From the NCBI GenBank assembly GCA_963745405.1, contig CAVUWY010000002.1, positions 868,001 through 932,000 on the forward strand: 64,000 nt of DNA. Reading direction: 5' to 3'. Below the pieces are notes generated by a model. That model worked only from the letters and a program-made list of their open reading frames with translations, was not told the origin of the DNA and did no database searches. Positions 26,030-36,158 of the stretch are shown piece after piece (the first letter of the stretch is position 1; each line of letters opens with the position of its first letter). Origin of the DNA: C-114 sp963745405 (GTDB taxonomy: Bacteria > Chloroflexota > Limnocylindria > Limnocylindrales > CSP1-4). The translations under genes and the position numbers were made by a program.

Positions 26030-27082
26030 TCAGCGCGGGGCGCGCGCGTACGTGTCGGCGACGAGCACGCGTTCCATCCGATCGAGCTCCTCGAGGACGA
26101 CGCCCGTGCCGCGCGCGACGCAGGTCAGCGGGTCGTCGGCGATGTGGACCGGCATCTGGGTCGCCTCGGCGACTCGTCGGTCGAGACCGGACAGGAGGGC
26201 GCCTCCACCGGCCAGGACGATGCCCTGGTCCATGATGTCGGCCACGAGCTCCGGCGGCGTCTCCTCGATCGTGTCCTTGATGGTGTCCACGATCTGCTGG
26301 ACGGAGGGCTCGATCGCCTCCCGGATCTGGTCGGCACCGACCTCGACGCTGCGGGGCAGGCCAGTCAGCAGGTCGCGGCCGCGAAGGGTGACCCGCTGGA
26401 CGTCCCATTCGCCGGGGTAGGCGGACGCGATGGCGATCTTGATGTCCTCGGCGGTCCGCTCGCCGAGGAAGAGGTTGTACTCGCGGCGGGCGAAGGTGAC
26501 GATGTCCTGGTCCATCTCGTCGCCGCCGATACGGATGCTCCGGCTCACGACGATCCCGCCGAGGCTGATCACGGCGACTTCCGTCGTGCCACCGCCGATG
26601 TCGACGATGAGGCTGCCGGACGGCTCGCTCACCGGCAGGCCCGCCCCGATGGCTGCCGCCATCGGCTCCTCGATGAGGCGTGCCCAGCGCGCCCCGGCGT
26701 TGAGGGCGGCATCGCGGACGGCCCGCTTCTCGACCTCGGTGACGCCGGACGGGATGCCGAGGATCATCCGCGGCCGGGGGATGAGGCCGAGGCTCTTGTG
26801 CACCTCGTGGACGAAGTACCGGATCATCTGCTCGGTGACGTCGAAGTCGCTGATGACCCCGTCCCGGAGCGGGCGCACGGCGATGATGTTGGCCGGTGTC
26901 CGGCCGACCATCCGCTTCGCCTCGGCTCCGACGGCGAGGACCCGTTTGGTCTTCGCGTCGATGGCGACGACGCTCGGTTCGCTCATGACGATGCCGCGAT
27001 CGCGAACGTGGACGAGCGTGTTCGCGGTTCCGAGGTCGATCCCGATATCGCGGGAGAACATGCCGAGGAGAGCGTCGAACAT
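26030..27082 (-). CDS. mreB: Rod shape-determining protein MreB (actin-like)
   Basis: Actin-family ATPase that positions cell-wall synthesis. M-F-D-A-L-L-G-M-F-S-R-D-I-G-I-D-L-G-T-A-N-T is the phosphate-1 region. Also seen are V-D-I-G-G-G-T-T-E-V-A-V-I-S (phosphate 2), E-P-M-A-A-A-I-G and V-L-A-G-G-G-A-L-L (adenosine motif). Length (350 residues) is typical. It is the first gene of the mre-rfb operon, with TATACT at 27233-27238 as the likely promoter -10 and a leader of about 145 bases. Confidence 0.96.
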   Translation of the reverse strand: MFDALLGMFSRDIGIDLGTANTLVHVRDRGIVMSEPSVVAIDAKTKRVLAVGAEAKRMVGRTPANIIAVRPLRDGVISDFDVTEQMIRYFVHEVHKSLGLIPRPRMILGIPSGVTEVEKRAVRDAALNAGARWARLIEEPMAAAIGAGLPVSEPSGSLIVDIGGGTTEVAVISLGGIVVSRSIRIGGDEMDQDIVTFARREYNLFLGERTAEDIKIAIASAYPGEWDVQRVTLRGRDLLTGLPRSVEVGADQIREAIEPSVQQIVDTIKDTIEETPPELVADIMDQGIVLAGGGALLSGLDRRVAEATQMPVHIADDPLTCVARGTGVVLEELDRMERVLVADTYARAPR

Positions 27083-27232
27083 GCGCTAGGTGGATCCTTC
27101 GTGAGGGTTGGCGGGAACGCCGAGTCGGGTGACGTCTTGCTGCACGACCGGGCCGCCGTGCCGCGGGAGCTCCAGCTGCGCACGAGTGTTGCGCCCGTGC
27201 TCAGGCCGGGTCGGAGCCGTGAGAGCCCGTGC

Positions 27233-27238
27233 AGTATA
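27233..27238 (-). promoter_or_regulatory. Probable -10 box (TATACT) for mreB
   Basis: TATACT on the minus strand, about 150 bases before the mreB ATG in the only sizeable gap upstream of the operon (27083-27267). No clear -35 is seen. Confidence 0.45.
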
Positions 27239-27267
27239 CGCGCCGCGCTTCCGAAGCTCGGTCGACG

Positions 27268-27684
27268 CTATCCGAGGTCGAGCCGACCGGCGCTCGTGGG
27301 CGCCGACGCGGTCGGCCGGGGTTGACCCGGGCTCGCGCCCGGGCCGTGGCCGACGAGGGCGTCCACTCCGCCGAGGGTGAGGAACACCCCGACCGCCACG
27401 AGGAGGGCGGCGACGATCAGGGCCGAGACTGAGCGGACCCGCCGGCGGGTCGGGACCGGGACGGGCTGAGCCGGTGACAGGGGAGGGTCAGTGACCTCCT
27501 CCGGCACGGGGGCATCGACCGCTGCAGTGTCCTCGGCAGGTGCCATCTCCGCGGCCGGCGCCATCTCCTCGGTCGGCGCCATCCCTCCGGGCGGCGGCGC
27601 TTCGATGGGCGCGGCTTCCTTGGTCTCGGTCTCGGTCGCCTCCTCGTTCACCGCGACAGTTTCGCCCAGATCGACGAGGGTCAT
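27268..27684 (-). CDS. Small single-pass membrane protein, acidic N-terminus
   Basis: 138 residues, no recognised family. M-T-L-V-D-L-G-E-T-V starts at ATG 27684, which forms ATGA with the radC stop. Residues 10-75 are rich in Glu, Ala and Pro with repeats of the type A-P-x-E-E-M-A-P. A basic R-R-R-V-R-S patch precedes one transmembrane helix (S-A-L-I-V-A-A-L-L-V-A-V-G-V-F-L), then a Gly/Pro-rich tail. The orientation predicted from the basic patch is N-terminus inside. Coupling to radC may be purely positional. Confidence 0.6.
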   Translation of the reverse strand: MTLVDLGETVAVNEEATETETKEAAPIEAPPPGGMAPTEEMAPAAEMAPAEDTAAVDAPVPEEVTDPPLSPAQPVPVPTRRRVRSVSALIVAALLVAVGVFLTLGGVDALVGHGPGASPGQPRPTASAPTSAGRLDLG

Positions 27685-28424
27685 TGCGACCGACGGTGCC
27701 CGGCGCCGGCTGCACCACCCGGGCGGTCGAAGAGGACCCCGCGGTCGCGGAGACTGACGAAGGCATCGTGGCCGATCACGAGATGGTCGAGCAGGTCGAT
27801 GTCGAGGAGCCGTCCCGCTGCGAGCGCTTCGGCGGTCAGGTGGAGGTCGTCCGGGCTCGGCGTCGGGTCGCCCGACGGGTGGTTGTGGACGAGGATGATC
27901 CCCGTCGCGTTGACCCGCACCGCATCGCGGAACAGCTCGCCGACCCGCACGAGCGACGAGTTGACGTTGCCCTGGTAGACGGTCACGACCCGGAGGACGA
28001 CGTTCTTCGTATTGAGGAGGACCGCCCGCAGCTCCTCCCGCTCGAGGCGACCCATCTGGAGGATGAGGCGGTCGGCCACGTCGGTCGGCGAACGGACCGT
28101 CCAGCGCCCGGCCGGCCAATCGGCGAGGAGCCGGCGTCCGAGCTCGAACGCCGCCGTGAGCTGGGCCGCCCTGGCCGCCCCCACGCCGGGCAGACCGGCC
28201 AGTTCGACCTCACTCGCCCGGGCGAGGCCGGCGAGGCCGTCGTGTCGGGCGAGCGCCTCTTCGGCGAGGTCGACGGCCGACGCTCCGCGGGTGCCGGAGC
28301 CCCAGAGGAGGGCGACGAGCTCGGCGGCGGTCAGGCCGCCGGCGCCCCTGAGGGCGAGACGCTCCCGCGGTCGTTCAGCGGCCGGGAGCTCACGGATGGT
28401 GCGGCCGGGGTGCGGCAGGGACAC
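27681..28424 (-). CDS. radC: RadC family protein (JAB/MPN metalloprotease fold, UPF0758)
   Basis: The helix-hairpin-helix pair L-A-G-L-P-G-V-G-A-A-R lies in the N-terminal half, and the JAMM zinc motif H-N-H-P-S-G-D-P-T-P-S-P-D-D at residues 180-193. That is the full RadC architecture. The original DNA-repair assignment of radC is doubtful, so molecular function is open. GTG 28424 is chosen over an upstream TTG (28508) because GGAGG sits six bases before it, giving 247 residues. Confidence 0.92.
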   Translation of the reverse strand: MSLPHPGRTIRELPAAERPRERLALRGAGGLTAAELVALLWGSGTRGASAVDLAEEALARHDGLAGLARASEVELAGLPGVGAARAAQLTAAFELGRRLLADWPAGRWTVRSPTDVADRLILQMGRLEREELRAVLLNTKNVVLRVVTVYQGNVNSSLVRVGELFRDAVRVNATGIILVHNHPSGDPTPSPDDLHLTAEALAAGRLLDIDLLDHLVIGHDAFVSLRDRGVLFDRPGGAAGAGHRRSQ

Positions 28425-28604
28425 GCGACGCCTCCACCGAGCGACGTTGGGCGTCCCCGGGACCCGGACGACGAGAGCCCGCCGATTCCCCCCGCCATCC
28501 GGATCCAAGGGACGGGACGGACACTACCGAGGGGCGCTCACCCGGCACTCACCCGGTCGTAAGGGCCGTGGCGCGGCCGCTGCACCGCGGCACATCGCGC
28601 CGGG

Positions 28605-29654
28605 TCAGCCGGCCGAGACGCTCCCGGCGATGAGGACGAGCAGGCCGTTGAACGTGGCATGGAGCGCGATCGGCGCTGCGAGCGAGCGTCGCTCGACGAA
28701 GAGCCAGCCGAGCGCCATCGCCACCGGGATGCGGGTCGTGAAGGCGAACAGTGCTCGCCCCGCCGCGTCCGCGAAATCCGCGCCGCCGACCGTGAGGACG
28801 TGGACGGCGGCGAAGAAGATCGCCGCTCGCAGGACGGCTGCCCGCAGGGACATCGTCCGCGACCAGGCCGTCGTCGCGAATCCCCGGAAGAACGTTTCCT
28901 CGCCGATGGGCGCCATGACCGCCGCGGCGACGAAGTTGAAGGCCAGCCCGCCGCTGCCTCCGCTCGGGGGGAGAGGGCTGTCGGGGAGCGGCAGGACGAG
29001 GGCGAGGAGGCCGGCGACGATCGTGGTGATGGCGATGATCGGAAGCGCCAGGACGACGCCCCAGGCCACATCCCGGGCGAGATCCGCCGTCGCCCGCCCG
29101 CCCATCCCCATATCGCGCCAGCCGAGCGCGCCGGTCCCCACGACGAGGAACCGGATGAGCCCGATGTAGATGAGCGCCTGGATCGTCACCGAGATGAGCG
29201 TGGCGGCAGGACTCGCCGTGTCGAGGCCGAGAGCGACGAGCGGCGCCGCCACGATCGTGACGGCGAGGATGGAGACCGGGACCGACGCGGCGAACACGAG
29301 GAACGGCGAGGGGCCTGTGTAGCCGGCAGACGCCCGTTTCCTGCGCTCGATCGCCTGCGAGCCGGCCCCGGCCACGAGCCCGAGCGAGAGGAGCGCCAGC
29401 CCCGCGATGGCGAGAACGAGGGCGGCCGTCCGGCCGACGCCGGCCAGGAAGGCGACGAAGAGGATCGCCCCGCCCATGACGAAGGCGAGCCAGCCGAGGA
29501 AGAAGAGGCCCGGGGCCGCCCGACCCTCGACGGTGAAGGTATGGAGACCCGGTCGGGCCGCCGATGGATCGGCCGTGCCGGCGGGAAGCTCGGGGTCGCC
29601 GTCGGGCGGTGGGATCGACCCGGCCCCGTCGGCCGGCCGGTCCGGGCCGGTCAA
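28605..29654 (-). CDS. CPBP family intramembrane metalloprotease
   Basis: 349 residues with a soluble Pro-rich N-terminus (about 45 residues) and about eight transmembrane helices. The three family motifs are present: E-E-T-F-F-R-G (252-258), F-F-A-A-V-H (280-285) and H-A-T-F-N (332-336), which form the metal site of Abi/CAAX-type membrane proteases (Rce1 relatives). The start is TTG 29654 in a TTGA overlap with the upstream zinc-ribbon gene. The substrate is unknown. Confidence 0.9.
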   Translation of the reverse strand: MTGPDRPADGAGSIPPPDGDPELPAGTADPSAARPGLHTFTVEGRAAPGLFFLGWLAFVMGGAILFVAFLAGVGRTAALVLAIAGLALLSLGLVAGAGSQAIERRKRASAGYTGPSPFLVFAASVPVSILAVTIVAAPLVALGLDTASPAATLISVTIQALIYIGLIRFLVVGTGALGWRDMGMGGRATADLARDVAWGVVLALPIIAITTIVAGLLALVLPLPDSPLPPSGGSGGLAFNFVAAAVMAPIGEETFFRGFATTAWSRTMSLRAAVLRAAIFFAAVHVLTVGGADFADAAGRALFAFTTRIPVAMALGWLFVERRSLAAPIALHATFNGLLVLIAGSVSAG

Positions 29655-30265
29655 CGCTCGGGCAGCGGATCCGAGGCGGAGCGCGCCGAGCGCGAGGCCC
29701 GTATCCGGGCCGGCGCCGGCATGGCGGAGGGGATCCCGACCGGTCGGGAAGCGCCCGTCAGGTCGGGCACGGAGGCCGGGACATCACGTCGTTCGAAGTC
29801 CTTGCCGCACCACGCGCACAGCGACCAGTCGAGGCCGACCAGGCGGCTGCAATTCGGGCAGACGCGCTTGAGGCGAGTGCGGCAGATCGGGCAGATGATC
29901 CACTCGTCGTTGACCCGTCGCGCGCAGGTCGGGCATGAGGCGACCGCCTCGACCTCGGCGAGGAGCGCCTCCTCGGCGAGATTGCGCTCGTAGACCTCGC
30001 CGATCCGCTCATGGGGACGGACGATGCGATAGACGATGACGGCGGCCAGGAAGGCGACCGGCGAGAAGACGATGATGAACGCCGCCGCGACATACGGGAG
30101 GATCGGGTTCTCGGTCCGGAGCTGCATGTCCCGGAATGCCCAGTACGCGGCGGCCAGCCAGATGATGACGACGTAGATGAAGATGACCTGGCCGGCGGTC
30201 CGGACGATGGGGTTCCCGAAGAAGTCGCTGACCGCGCTCCCGAACTGGGCGATGATCTGATCCAT
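29651..30265 (-). CDS. Membrane protein with double zinc ribbon
   Basis: 204 residues. Two transmembrane helices (about 22-43 and 57-79) are followed by a cytosolic double zinc ribbon with four CxxC knuckles: C-P-T-C, C-P-I-C, C-P-N-C and C-A-W-C (residues about 110-160). The tail is Ala/Arg-rich. Function is unknown; zinc-ribbon plus transmembrane proteins often serve as assembly or signalling adaptors. It is coupled to the CPBP protease by a four-base overlap, so it might be an adaptor or regulator of it. Confidence 0.78.
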   Translation of the reverse strand: MDQIIAQFGSAVSDFFGNPIVRTAGQVIFIYVVIIWLAAAYWAFRDMQLRTENPILPYVAAAFIIVFSPVAFLAAVIVYRIVRPHERIGEVYERNLAEEALLAEVEAVASCPTCARRVNDEWIICPICRTRLKRVCPNCSRLVGLDWSLCAWCGKDFERRDVPASVPDLTGASRPVGIPSAMPAPARIRASRSARSASDPLPER

Positions 30266-30318
30266 GCGCCGGTCGTCGTGCCTCCGGTGGTGTCCCTGTC
30301 AGCCCTGACCTCGCGGCA

Positions 30319-30324
30319 GTGTAG
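30319..30324 (-). promoter_or_regulatory. Probable -10 box (TACACT) for the zinc-ribbon/CPBP pair
   Basis: TACACT on the minus strand, 53 bases before the ATG at 30265, in a 100-base gap. It is the same hexamer as the leaderless -10 boxes near 14.75 and 46.02 kb. Confidence 0.4.
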
Positions 30325-30366
30325 CAGGAGCTCTCGCGAACCCGGACGCGCGCGACCTCCGCGGCG

Positions 30367-31611
30367 TTACGGCTGGGAGGCGGCCGACCTGCGGGCGGGA
30401 CGAAGATCGAGCAGGCCGCCGACGACGAGGAGGACGGCCCCGAGGGCCATCGCATCGACGCCCGGGCCGGTCCCGAAGGGCCCGGTCAGGTAGCTCCAGG
30501 CCAGCCCGAGGAGCAGGCCGCCGAGGAGCAATGGCAGGGCGATCGCACGCGCCTCGCGGGGCAGCTTGTTGGGCACGATCGTCACGATGAGCAGCGCGAT
30601 GGACGCGGCGAACAGGAGCAGGTAGGCCGGGTTGGCCAGGCCCCACTGGCCGAGATACGTGCGGTCGCCCTGCGTGCCGAGGACCCCGTTGCGGGCCCAC
30701 GGCAGGACGAAGGCGACGGCGGCGATCACGGACCCGACCGCGGTGGCCCACTCGCCGGCGCCCTCGGGCGACCGCAGGTGGGCGAACAGACCGGTCTTCG
30801 GCGCGGCGGCCGCGTCCGCGGGCCGGGCCGTCGGCGCCGGCGTCCCGAACGACGGGTAGGTGGCCGCCGTGTCGGACGATGTGGAATACCAGCGGCTCGG
30901 CAGCGCGGCCGTCGCCGCCGCCGCCGACGGAAGGGCGGCGGACGCGGCGGGGCGGGGAGCCGTCGTGAGCGGCATCGCGGCACCCCGGCGATCGGCACTG
31001 ATCACCGCGCTCGGCGCGAGGTAGGCACCGGGGACCGACGAGGAGAGAGGGGGCTCGGCAGATCGGGCGACGTCCGGCCGGGGCGGTACCACCGACCACT
31101 CCTCACCATCGACCGGCTTGGCCACCGACGGTCGGGGCCCGGTCCAGTCGTCGAGGATGGGCGGAGCCGAGGGCGTCTCGCCGGCGGCGAGGCTCGGGAC
31201 TTCGGGAGCGAGCGACGCTTCGAGGGCGAGCGATGCCGCCGGAGCGACCGTCGACACCTGCTCGACCGCCGGCGTCGGTGCCGCGACCGGAGTCGCCTCC
31301 GCGGGCACGTCGAGGTCCGCGGCCGGCGAGGGCGGGAACGGTTCAGTGGCCGCCGATTGCGATCGTGGGCGGACGGTCGCAGCGGACCGCGCCTCGTCGA
31401 GCGGGACCGTCGACACCGCGGCCTCGGCAGTGGCCGCAGGATCGGCCCGCCGGGTCGACGAACCACGAGCCGCGCTCGCGGTGCTTCGTTTCGGGGCGCG
31501 CCGGCTGGTACCGGAGACGGACGCCAGCAGCGTCCCGCATGCCGCACAGGACAATCGACCGTAAGGGACCGCGGCCCCACAACCGGGGCAGACGACCGTC
31601 TTCGTCGCCAC
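30367..31611 (-). CDS. Zinc-ribbon protein with long disordered linker and four-helix membrane domain
   Basis: 414 residues, hypothetical. GTG 31611 is preceded at the ideal six bases by GGAGG, whereas the apparent ATG 31617 abuts that same GGAGG directly and cannot use it. The N-terminus M-A-T-K-T-V-V-C-P-G-C-G...C-A-A-C-G is a single zinc ribbon. Residues 35-280 are Ala/Pro/Ser-rich and low-complexity. Four transmembrane helices follow, with V-L-P-W-A-R-N-G-V-L-G between the first two. The short basic C-terminus is R-P-A-R-R-S. Its neighbours are other membrane or zinc-ribbon proteins of unknown role. Confidence 0.7.
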   Translation of the reverse strand: MATKTVVCPGCGAAVPYGRLSCAACGTLLASVSGTSRRAPKRSTASAARGSSTRRADPAATAEAAVSTVPLDEARSAATVRPRSQSAATEPFPPSPAADLDVPAEATPVAAPTPAVEQVSTVAPAASLALEASLAPEVPSLAAGETPSAPPILDDWTGPRPSVAKPVDGEEWSVVPPRPDVARSAEPPLSSSVPGAYLAPSAVISADRRGAAMPLTTAPRPAASAALPSAAAATAALPSRWYSTSSDTAATYPSFGTPAPTARPADAAAAPKTGLFAHLRSPEGAGEWATAVGSVIAAVAFVLPWARNGVLGTQGDRTYLGQWGLANPAYLLLFAASIALLIVTIVPNKLPREARAIALPLLLGGLLLGLAWSYLTGPFGTGPGVDAMALGAVLLVVGGLLDLRPARRSAASQP

Positions 31612-31731
31612 GAACATCCTCCAGGGACCTGCCATCGGCAGGCGACAGCCGAGAGCGTGCCATGGCGGGGGAGCCCGGACCAATCCCCCAGCCGGCCATC
31701 CGGGCGCGCCGAACGTCCCATCCGGCCGCCG

Positions 31732-32685
31732 TCAACGCCGCGGTCGGCGGACCTCCGCGGTCCACAGCAGGCCCCGCCACGTTGCACAGATCGCGCTGAT
31801 GACGAGGGCGCCGATCCACGTCGCGGCGAGCACGACCATCGACCCGCCGACGGCGACCGGAGCGGCCCGCGCCTCGACGAGACTGCGCAGGCCAGACCAG
31901 GCCGCCGCGGCCACCAGGAGCGGCACGATGAGAACCGCCAGGCCGGCAACGTCGAGTGCCGCCGTCGCGACGGTCGACAGGGGGCGCCGGACGACATGGC
32001 CGACGGCCCCCCGGAGCGCGCGGCCGACCCCTGCCCGCTCGAGGACGACGAGCCGGATCGCGATGCCGCCGAGGACCTCGACGACGAGCCAGGTCGCGAC
32101 GACGACCGCGATCGGCCGGGCGGCCTCCTCGATGACCCGAAGGACCAGCGGCGTCGCGACGTCGGTCGGCGCGGTGAGCTCCGCGTAGAGGACGTCGAAG
32201 ATCGGGCGGGCCGTGACCGCCATCGCGGCGACGAGGACGAGGTCGCCGATGAGCCGGATCTCCGTCGACCGCCGGATCACCGCTGGCGCGGCGGGCCCGA
32301 CGAGCGACCTGTCCGGTGTCGGCTCGAGAGCCGTGGCCAGGACGGCGTCCGTGACGGCCCCGACGCCGGTACCGGCGACGATGATGACCACCACGGCGAC
32401 TCCGGCGGCGACCAGCACGACGACCGCGTCGGTCGTGAGGCCGGCCGCCGTGATGGCCGTCGGCCCGATGAGGTTGGCCAGGCCGACTGCCGACGGGAAC
32501 GGCACGATCGCGAGGAGCAGGACGAGGATCCCGCCGCGGGCCAGGAAGCCGGCCAGGGCGACCGGCCAGAGGGACGGCGTCGAGAGCGTGGACCGGGTCG
32601 CCCGGGCGACTCCCGCGCCCCACGTCGGCAACGCGATCGAACCGTCGGGCTCGGCCACGGTCCGGCCCCCGATGCCGGCGCTCAC
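31732..32685 (-). CDS. Polytopic membrane protein, unknown function
   Basis: 317 residues with about six hydrophobic helices, e.g. residues 38-62 (L-W-P-V-A-L-A-G-F-L-A-R-G-G-I-L), 88-110, 146-163, 192-214, 244-268 and 278-300. W-R-G-L-L-W-T-A-E-V-R-R stands at the C-terminal end. No catalytic motif is seen. It ends 13 bases... after which UPF0182 ends at 32699 on the same strand, so UPF0182 is directly upstream and the two are probably cotranscribed. Confidence 0.65.
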   Translation of the reverse strand: MSAGIGGRTVAEPDGSIALPTWGAGVARATRSTLSTPSLWPVALAGFLARGGILVLLLAIVPFPSAVGLANLIGPTAITAAGLTTDAVVVLVAAGVAVVVIIVAGTGVGAVTDAVLATALEPTPDRSLVGPAAPAVIRRSTEIRLIGDLVLVAAMAVTARPIFDVLYAELTAPTDVATPLVLRVIEEAARPIAVVVATWLVVEVLGGIAIRLVVLERAGVGRALRGAVGHVVRRPLSTVATAALDVAGLAVLIVPLLVAAAAWSGLRSLVEARAAPVAVGGSMVVLAATWIGALVISAICATWRGLLWTAEVRRPRR

Positions 32686-32698
32686 GACCGCTCGGCGA

Positions 32699-35600
32699 TC
32701 AGGGCGCCGGGCTGGCGCTCGGTGTCGGAACGGCGCTCGGCGCCGGGACCGCGCTCGGGCCGGGGCTCACGCCGACCAGGGCGTCAAGGCGACGGAGGGC
32801 GTCCTGGACGAGCGCCATCTCCCGTCCGTAGGTCGCGAAGTCACCGTTGCGCAGGGCGGTCTGAGCGAGCTCGAAGTGCTGGTTCGCGTAGGCGACGAGG
32901 CCCTGGACGTCGGCGGGCAGCGGCGTGCCGGGCCCCGGCGAGCCGGACGGAGCGGGCGTCACGCCGGGCGATGGGCTCGGCGGCGGACTCGTCCCGCCTC
33001 CCGGCGAGCCGAACCCTCCGGCGAGGAGCAGGTCGATCGACTCCTGGAGCGTGTTGCCCCACACGACGACATTCGAGTTGGCGAGCACGATCTTCTGGAG
33101 CTGCGGGAACGACGAGTTGGCCGACTGGAGGTAGATCGGCTGGAGGTAGATGAGCGAATTCTGGAGCGGGATCACGATGAGGTTGCCCTTGATGACCTTG
33201 CTGCCGGCCTGGTCCCACAGGCTCACCTGCGACGAGATCGTCGGCTCCGCGTCTATCCGGGCCTCGATCTGGTTCGGCCCCTGGACCGTGGTGTCCTGGG
33301 CGAACTGATAGACCCGCACCTCCCCTCGGTTCGGTGAATCGTTCCGGGCGGCGACCCAGGCGATCATGTTCGGGCGGGCCTTCGGCACCATCGGCTGGAG
33401 GAGGAGGAACTCGGGGTTCGGCTCATCGGGCAGCCGCATGTACACGTAGTAGGCCTCGGGCGGCAGGCTCTGCGTGCTCCCCGTCGGGCTCGGCACGGTC
33501 CACAGGTCGTTGTGGGCGTAGAACGTCCCCGGGTTGGTCACGTGATACGTCGCGAACTGGGCCGTCTGGACGTTGAACAGCTCCTCCGGGACCCGCAGGT
33601 GGGCCTGGAGGTCGGCCGGCATCTGGGAGATCGGGGTGAACAGGGACGGGAAGACGCCCTCGTAGGCCCGGATGATCGGGTCGGTCGGGTCGTTCACGTA
33701 GAACGTCATCGACCCGTCGTAGGCGTCCATGACGATCTTCACGCTGTTCCGGATGTAGTTGAAGCTGTTGTTGGCCAGGCCGCTGTCGGGCCCGAGGTCG
33801 CTCCCGTCGAACGACTGGGCGTTGGGGAAGCGGTCGCTGATCGTGTAGGCGTCCTGGACATAGACGAGGCGGCCCGACGAGGTCACGACGAGATACGGGT
33901 CCTTGTCGAAGCGGAGGAACGGCGCGATGAGGCCGAGCCGGTCGCTGAGCGAGCGATGGAACAGCAGCTGACTGTCGCCGGTGATCTGGTCGCTGATCAG
34001 GAGGTTGAGGTCGCGGAAGCGGAAGGCGAAGAGGAGGCGTGACAGGGTCGTATCGAGCTTGATGCCGCTCGTCCCGGTCCACGGCGGGGCCGGCTGGCCG
34101 TCAGAGCCGCTGCCGCTCGAATCGGACCCCAGCGGGTAGTCGAAGGCCGGTTGCACCGCATCGACGATGACGTAGTCCGACGGCCGCTCGCCGAAGTAGA
34201 TCCGCGGCTGGGTGATCGTCGGGGCGCCGTTGATCGAGACCGGCGGCAGGTCCTTGATGATGAGGTCGGGCTGGCCGTTCGGGGTCGCCTGGTTGACGGG
34301 GACCATGGCCAGGCCGATGCCGTGAGTGAAGGTGATGCGCTGGTTCACCCACGAGTCCGCCTGCGGGTTCTTCTCCGGCGCCAGCTCGCGGGCCGCCAGC
34401 ATCACCTGGCGGTCCTGGCCGTTGATCACGTAGCGGTCCGTGTCGACGTCGGTGAAGTCGTAGTACTGGCGGATCGTCTGGAGCTGGTCGAGCGTGTCGC
34501 CGAGCGGCCGGTAGTCCCACAGGCGGGCGTTCTGGAAGGTCGCCGATTTCCTGCTGGACGATGGCCGCCGTCAAGGGAGCCGAGCCGTCGAACGGGGTCG
34601 ATCCCCAGTTCGTCAGGTTGAAGGCGAGCCTCGTCATGGTGATGTTGTTGTTGATGTAGGGGCTCTCCTGGGCGAACTCGTTGGGCTTGACGGAGAGCTG
34701 CTGGACAAGCGAGGGGTAGACAGTCCCGAGGACGAACGAGGCGACGAGCCAGGAGGCGACGACCACCCCGAGCGGCCAGATCCAGCGGGTGAAGGCGGCG
34801 CCGACGAGGAACGCGCCGGCCAGGGCGGCGATGACGGTCAGGACGTCGAAGGCGAGGAACTGGGCGTGCTCGTCGGTGAAGCTGACACCGGTCGCGACGC
34901 CCCGGTTCGAGTAGACGAGCTCGAGCTTGTCGAGCTGGTAGCCGATCGCGACGAGGATGAGCAGGAGGCCGCCGAGGACCGCCAGGTGGACCCGCACCCG
35001 GGTCGTCAGCGTCAGGCCCGACTCGATGAAGCCGACCGTGTAACGGGCCGCCGCCAGGAGCAGGGCGCCGATGAGGAGGCTCGTCGCGACCGACTGCAGG
35101 AGCCGGATGAACGGCAGCTGGAAGAGGTAGAAGCCGATGTCCCGGCCGAACACCGGGTCGACGACCGGGGGCGCACCGGCCGGCGCGAACGTGACCTGGT
35201 GGGCCCAGAGCTGGATCGTCTCCCAGTTCGAGGCGATCCCGCCGGCTATGCCGAGGGCGAAGACGATCCCGATGACGACGAGGACGATCCGGGAGATCGG
35301 CGTGAGCTCGGGGAGGTCGTCCGCCTCGAGGACGACGGTCCGCGCCGGAGGCGGTCGCCGGCCGACGCCGCCGTAGCCGCTGAAGCGCGGGTCGTCGCGG
35401 GTGCCGAAGCCCTGGTAGCGTCCCTGGAACTGGTTCCGCTCCTCGGCCCGCTGGGCGGCCTCCCAGATGCGGTCCATGAACGAGCCCGCGCCACCGCGCC
35501 CGGTCGCCGGCGGCACGACCCGATCGGCCAGCCACAGGCTGCCGAGGAGGAAGACGAGGGCGATGAGGAGCGCCCCGACGAACAGGCCGGCCTGGGTGAG

Positions 35601-36146
35601 GATGCGGGTCCAGAAGACGCTGTCGAAGCCGACGCTGCGATACCAGATCGCATCGGTCCACAGGGTGACGATGCTGCCGCCGAGGGTGAACAGGAGGATG
35701 AAGGCAACGACGATCGCGGCCAGTGCGACCCGGCCGCGGCCCCACCGACGACGACCGGCACCATCGTTCGGGCCCCCCGCCGGCGGCCGTCGTCCGCTGC
35801 CGCCGTCATGGCCGCCGCCCGATCCGGGATGGCCTCGCCGAGCGTCGATCGGCGTCGGCTCCGGCCCGGGCGGGGTCGCCTCGTCGTCGGAGGCATCGTC
35901 GGACGCGTCCTCCCCATCGGCCCGGTCGTCGTCGTGGTGGTCAATGGACCCGGTCGACCCGCGGCCGCTCTTGCCCGCGTGGCCTGTGTCGGGGTCCGCC
36001 GCATCCGCCTCGCCGTCATCCCCGTCGGCGTCGTCGCCATGGCCGTGGCCGGAGTCCCGATCGGGCCCTTCGGCGGCGTCGCGCCCGGATGCCGCCGCCT
36101 GACGGCGTCGGAGCTCGTCCATGAACTCGTCGAACAGGTCACGCAT
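32699..36146 (-). pseudogene. UPF0182 family integral membrane protein, reading frame broken by one extra base near 34541-34544
   Basis: The two halves of a COG1615/UPF0182 protein lie in different frames. 36146 to about 34545 covers M-R-D-L-F-D-E-F, an acidic Asp/Gly-rich extension of about 130 residues, then about seven transmembrane helices and N-N-I-T-M-T-R-L-A-F. 34543 to 32699 covers the large extracytoplasmic domain (Y-F-G-E-R-P-S-D-Y-V, N-S-F-N-Y-I-R-N-S-V-K, W-G-N-T-L-Q-E-S-I). Removing one base of CGCC (34541-34544) rejoins Q-Q-E-I with A-T-F-Q-N-A-R-L-W-D-Y-R and gives 1148 residues. Both parts look well conserved, so a sequencing error or very recent mutation is likelier than long decay. 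TAGACT 12 bases before the ATG is a plausible -10. Confidence 0.88.
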
Positions 36147-36158
36147 GGCGGTCGAGGG

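Noticed and set aside
31612..31683. ATG starts at 31617, 31635 or 31683 for the zinc-ribbon membrane protein
   Set aside because: GGAGG is correctly spaced only for GTG 31611.
34426..34560. Programmed frameshift in UPF0182
   Set aside because: No slippery run or stimulatory structure is evident, and the family is not known to frameshift; error or mutation is simpler.
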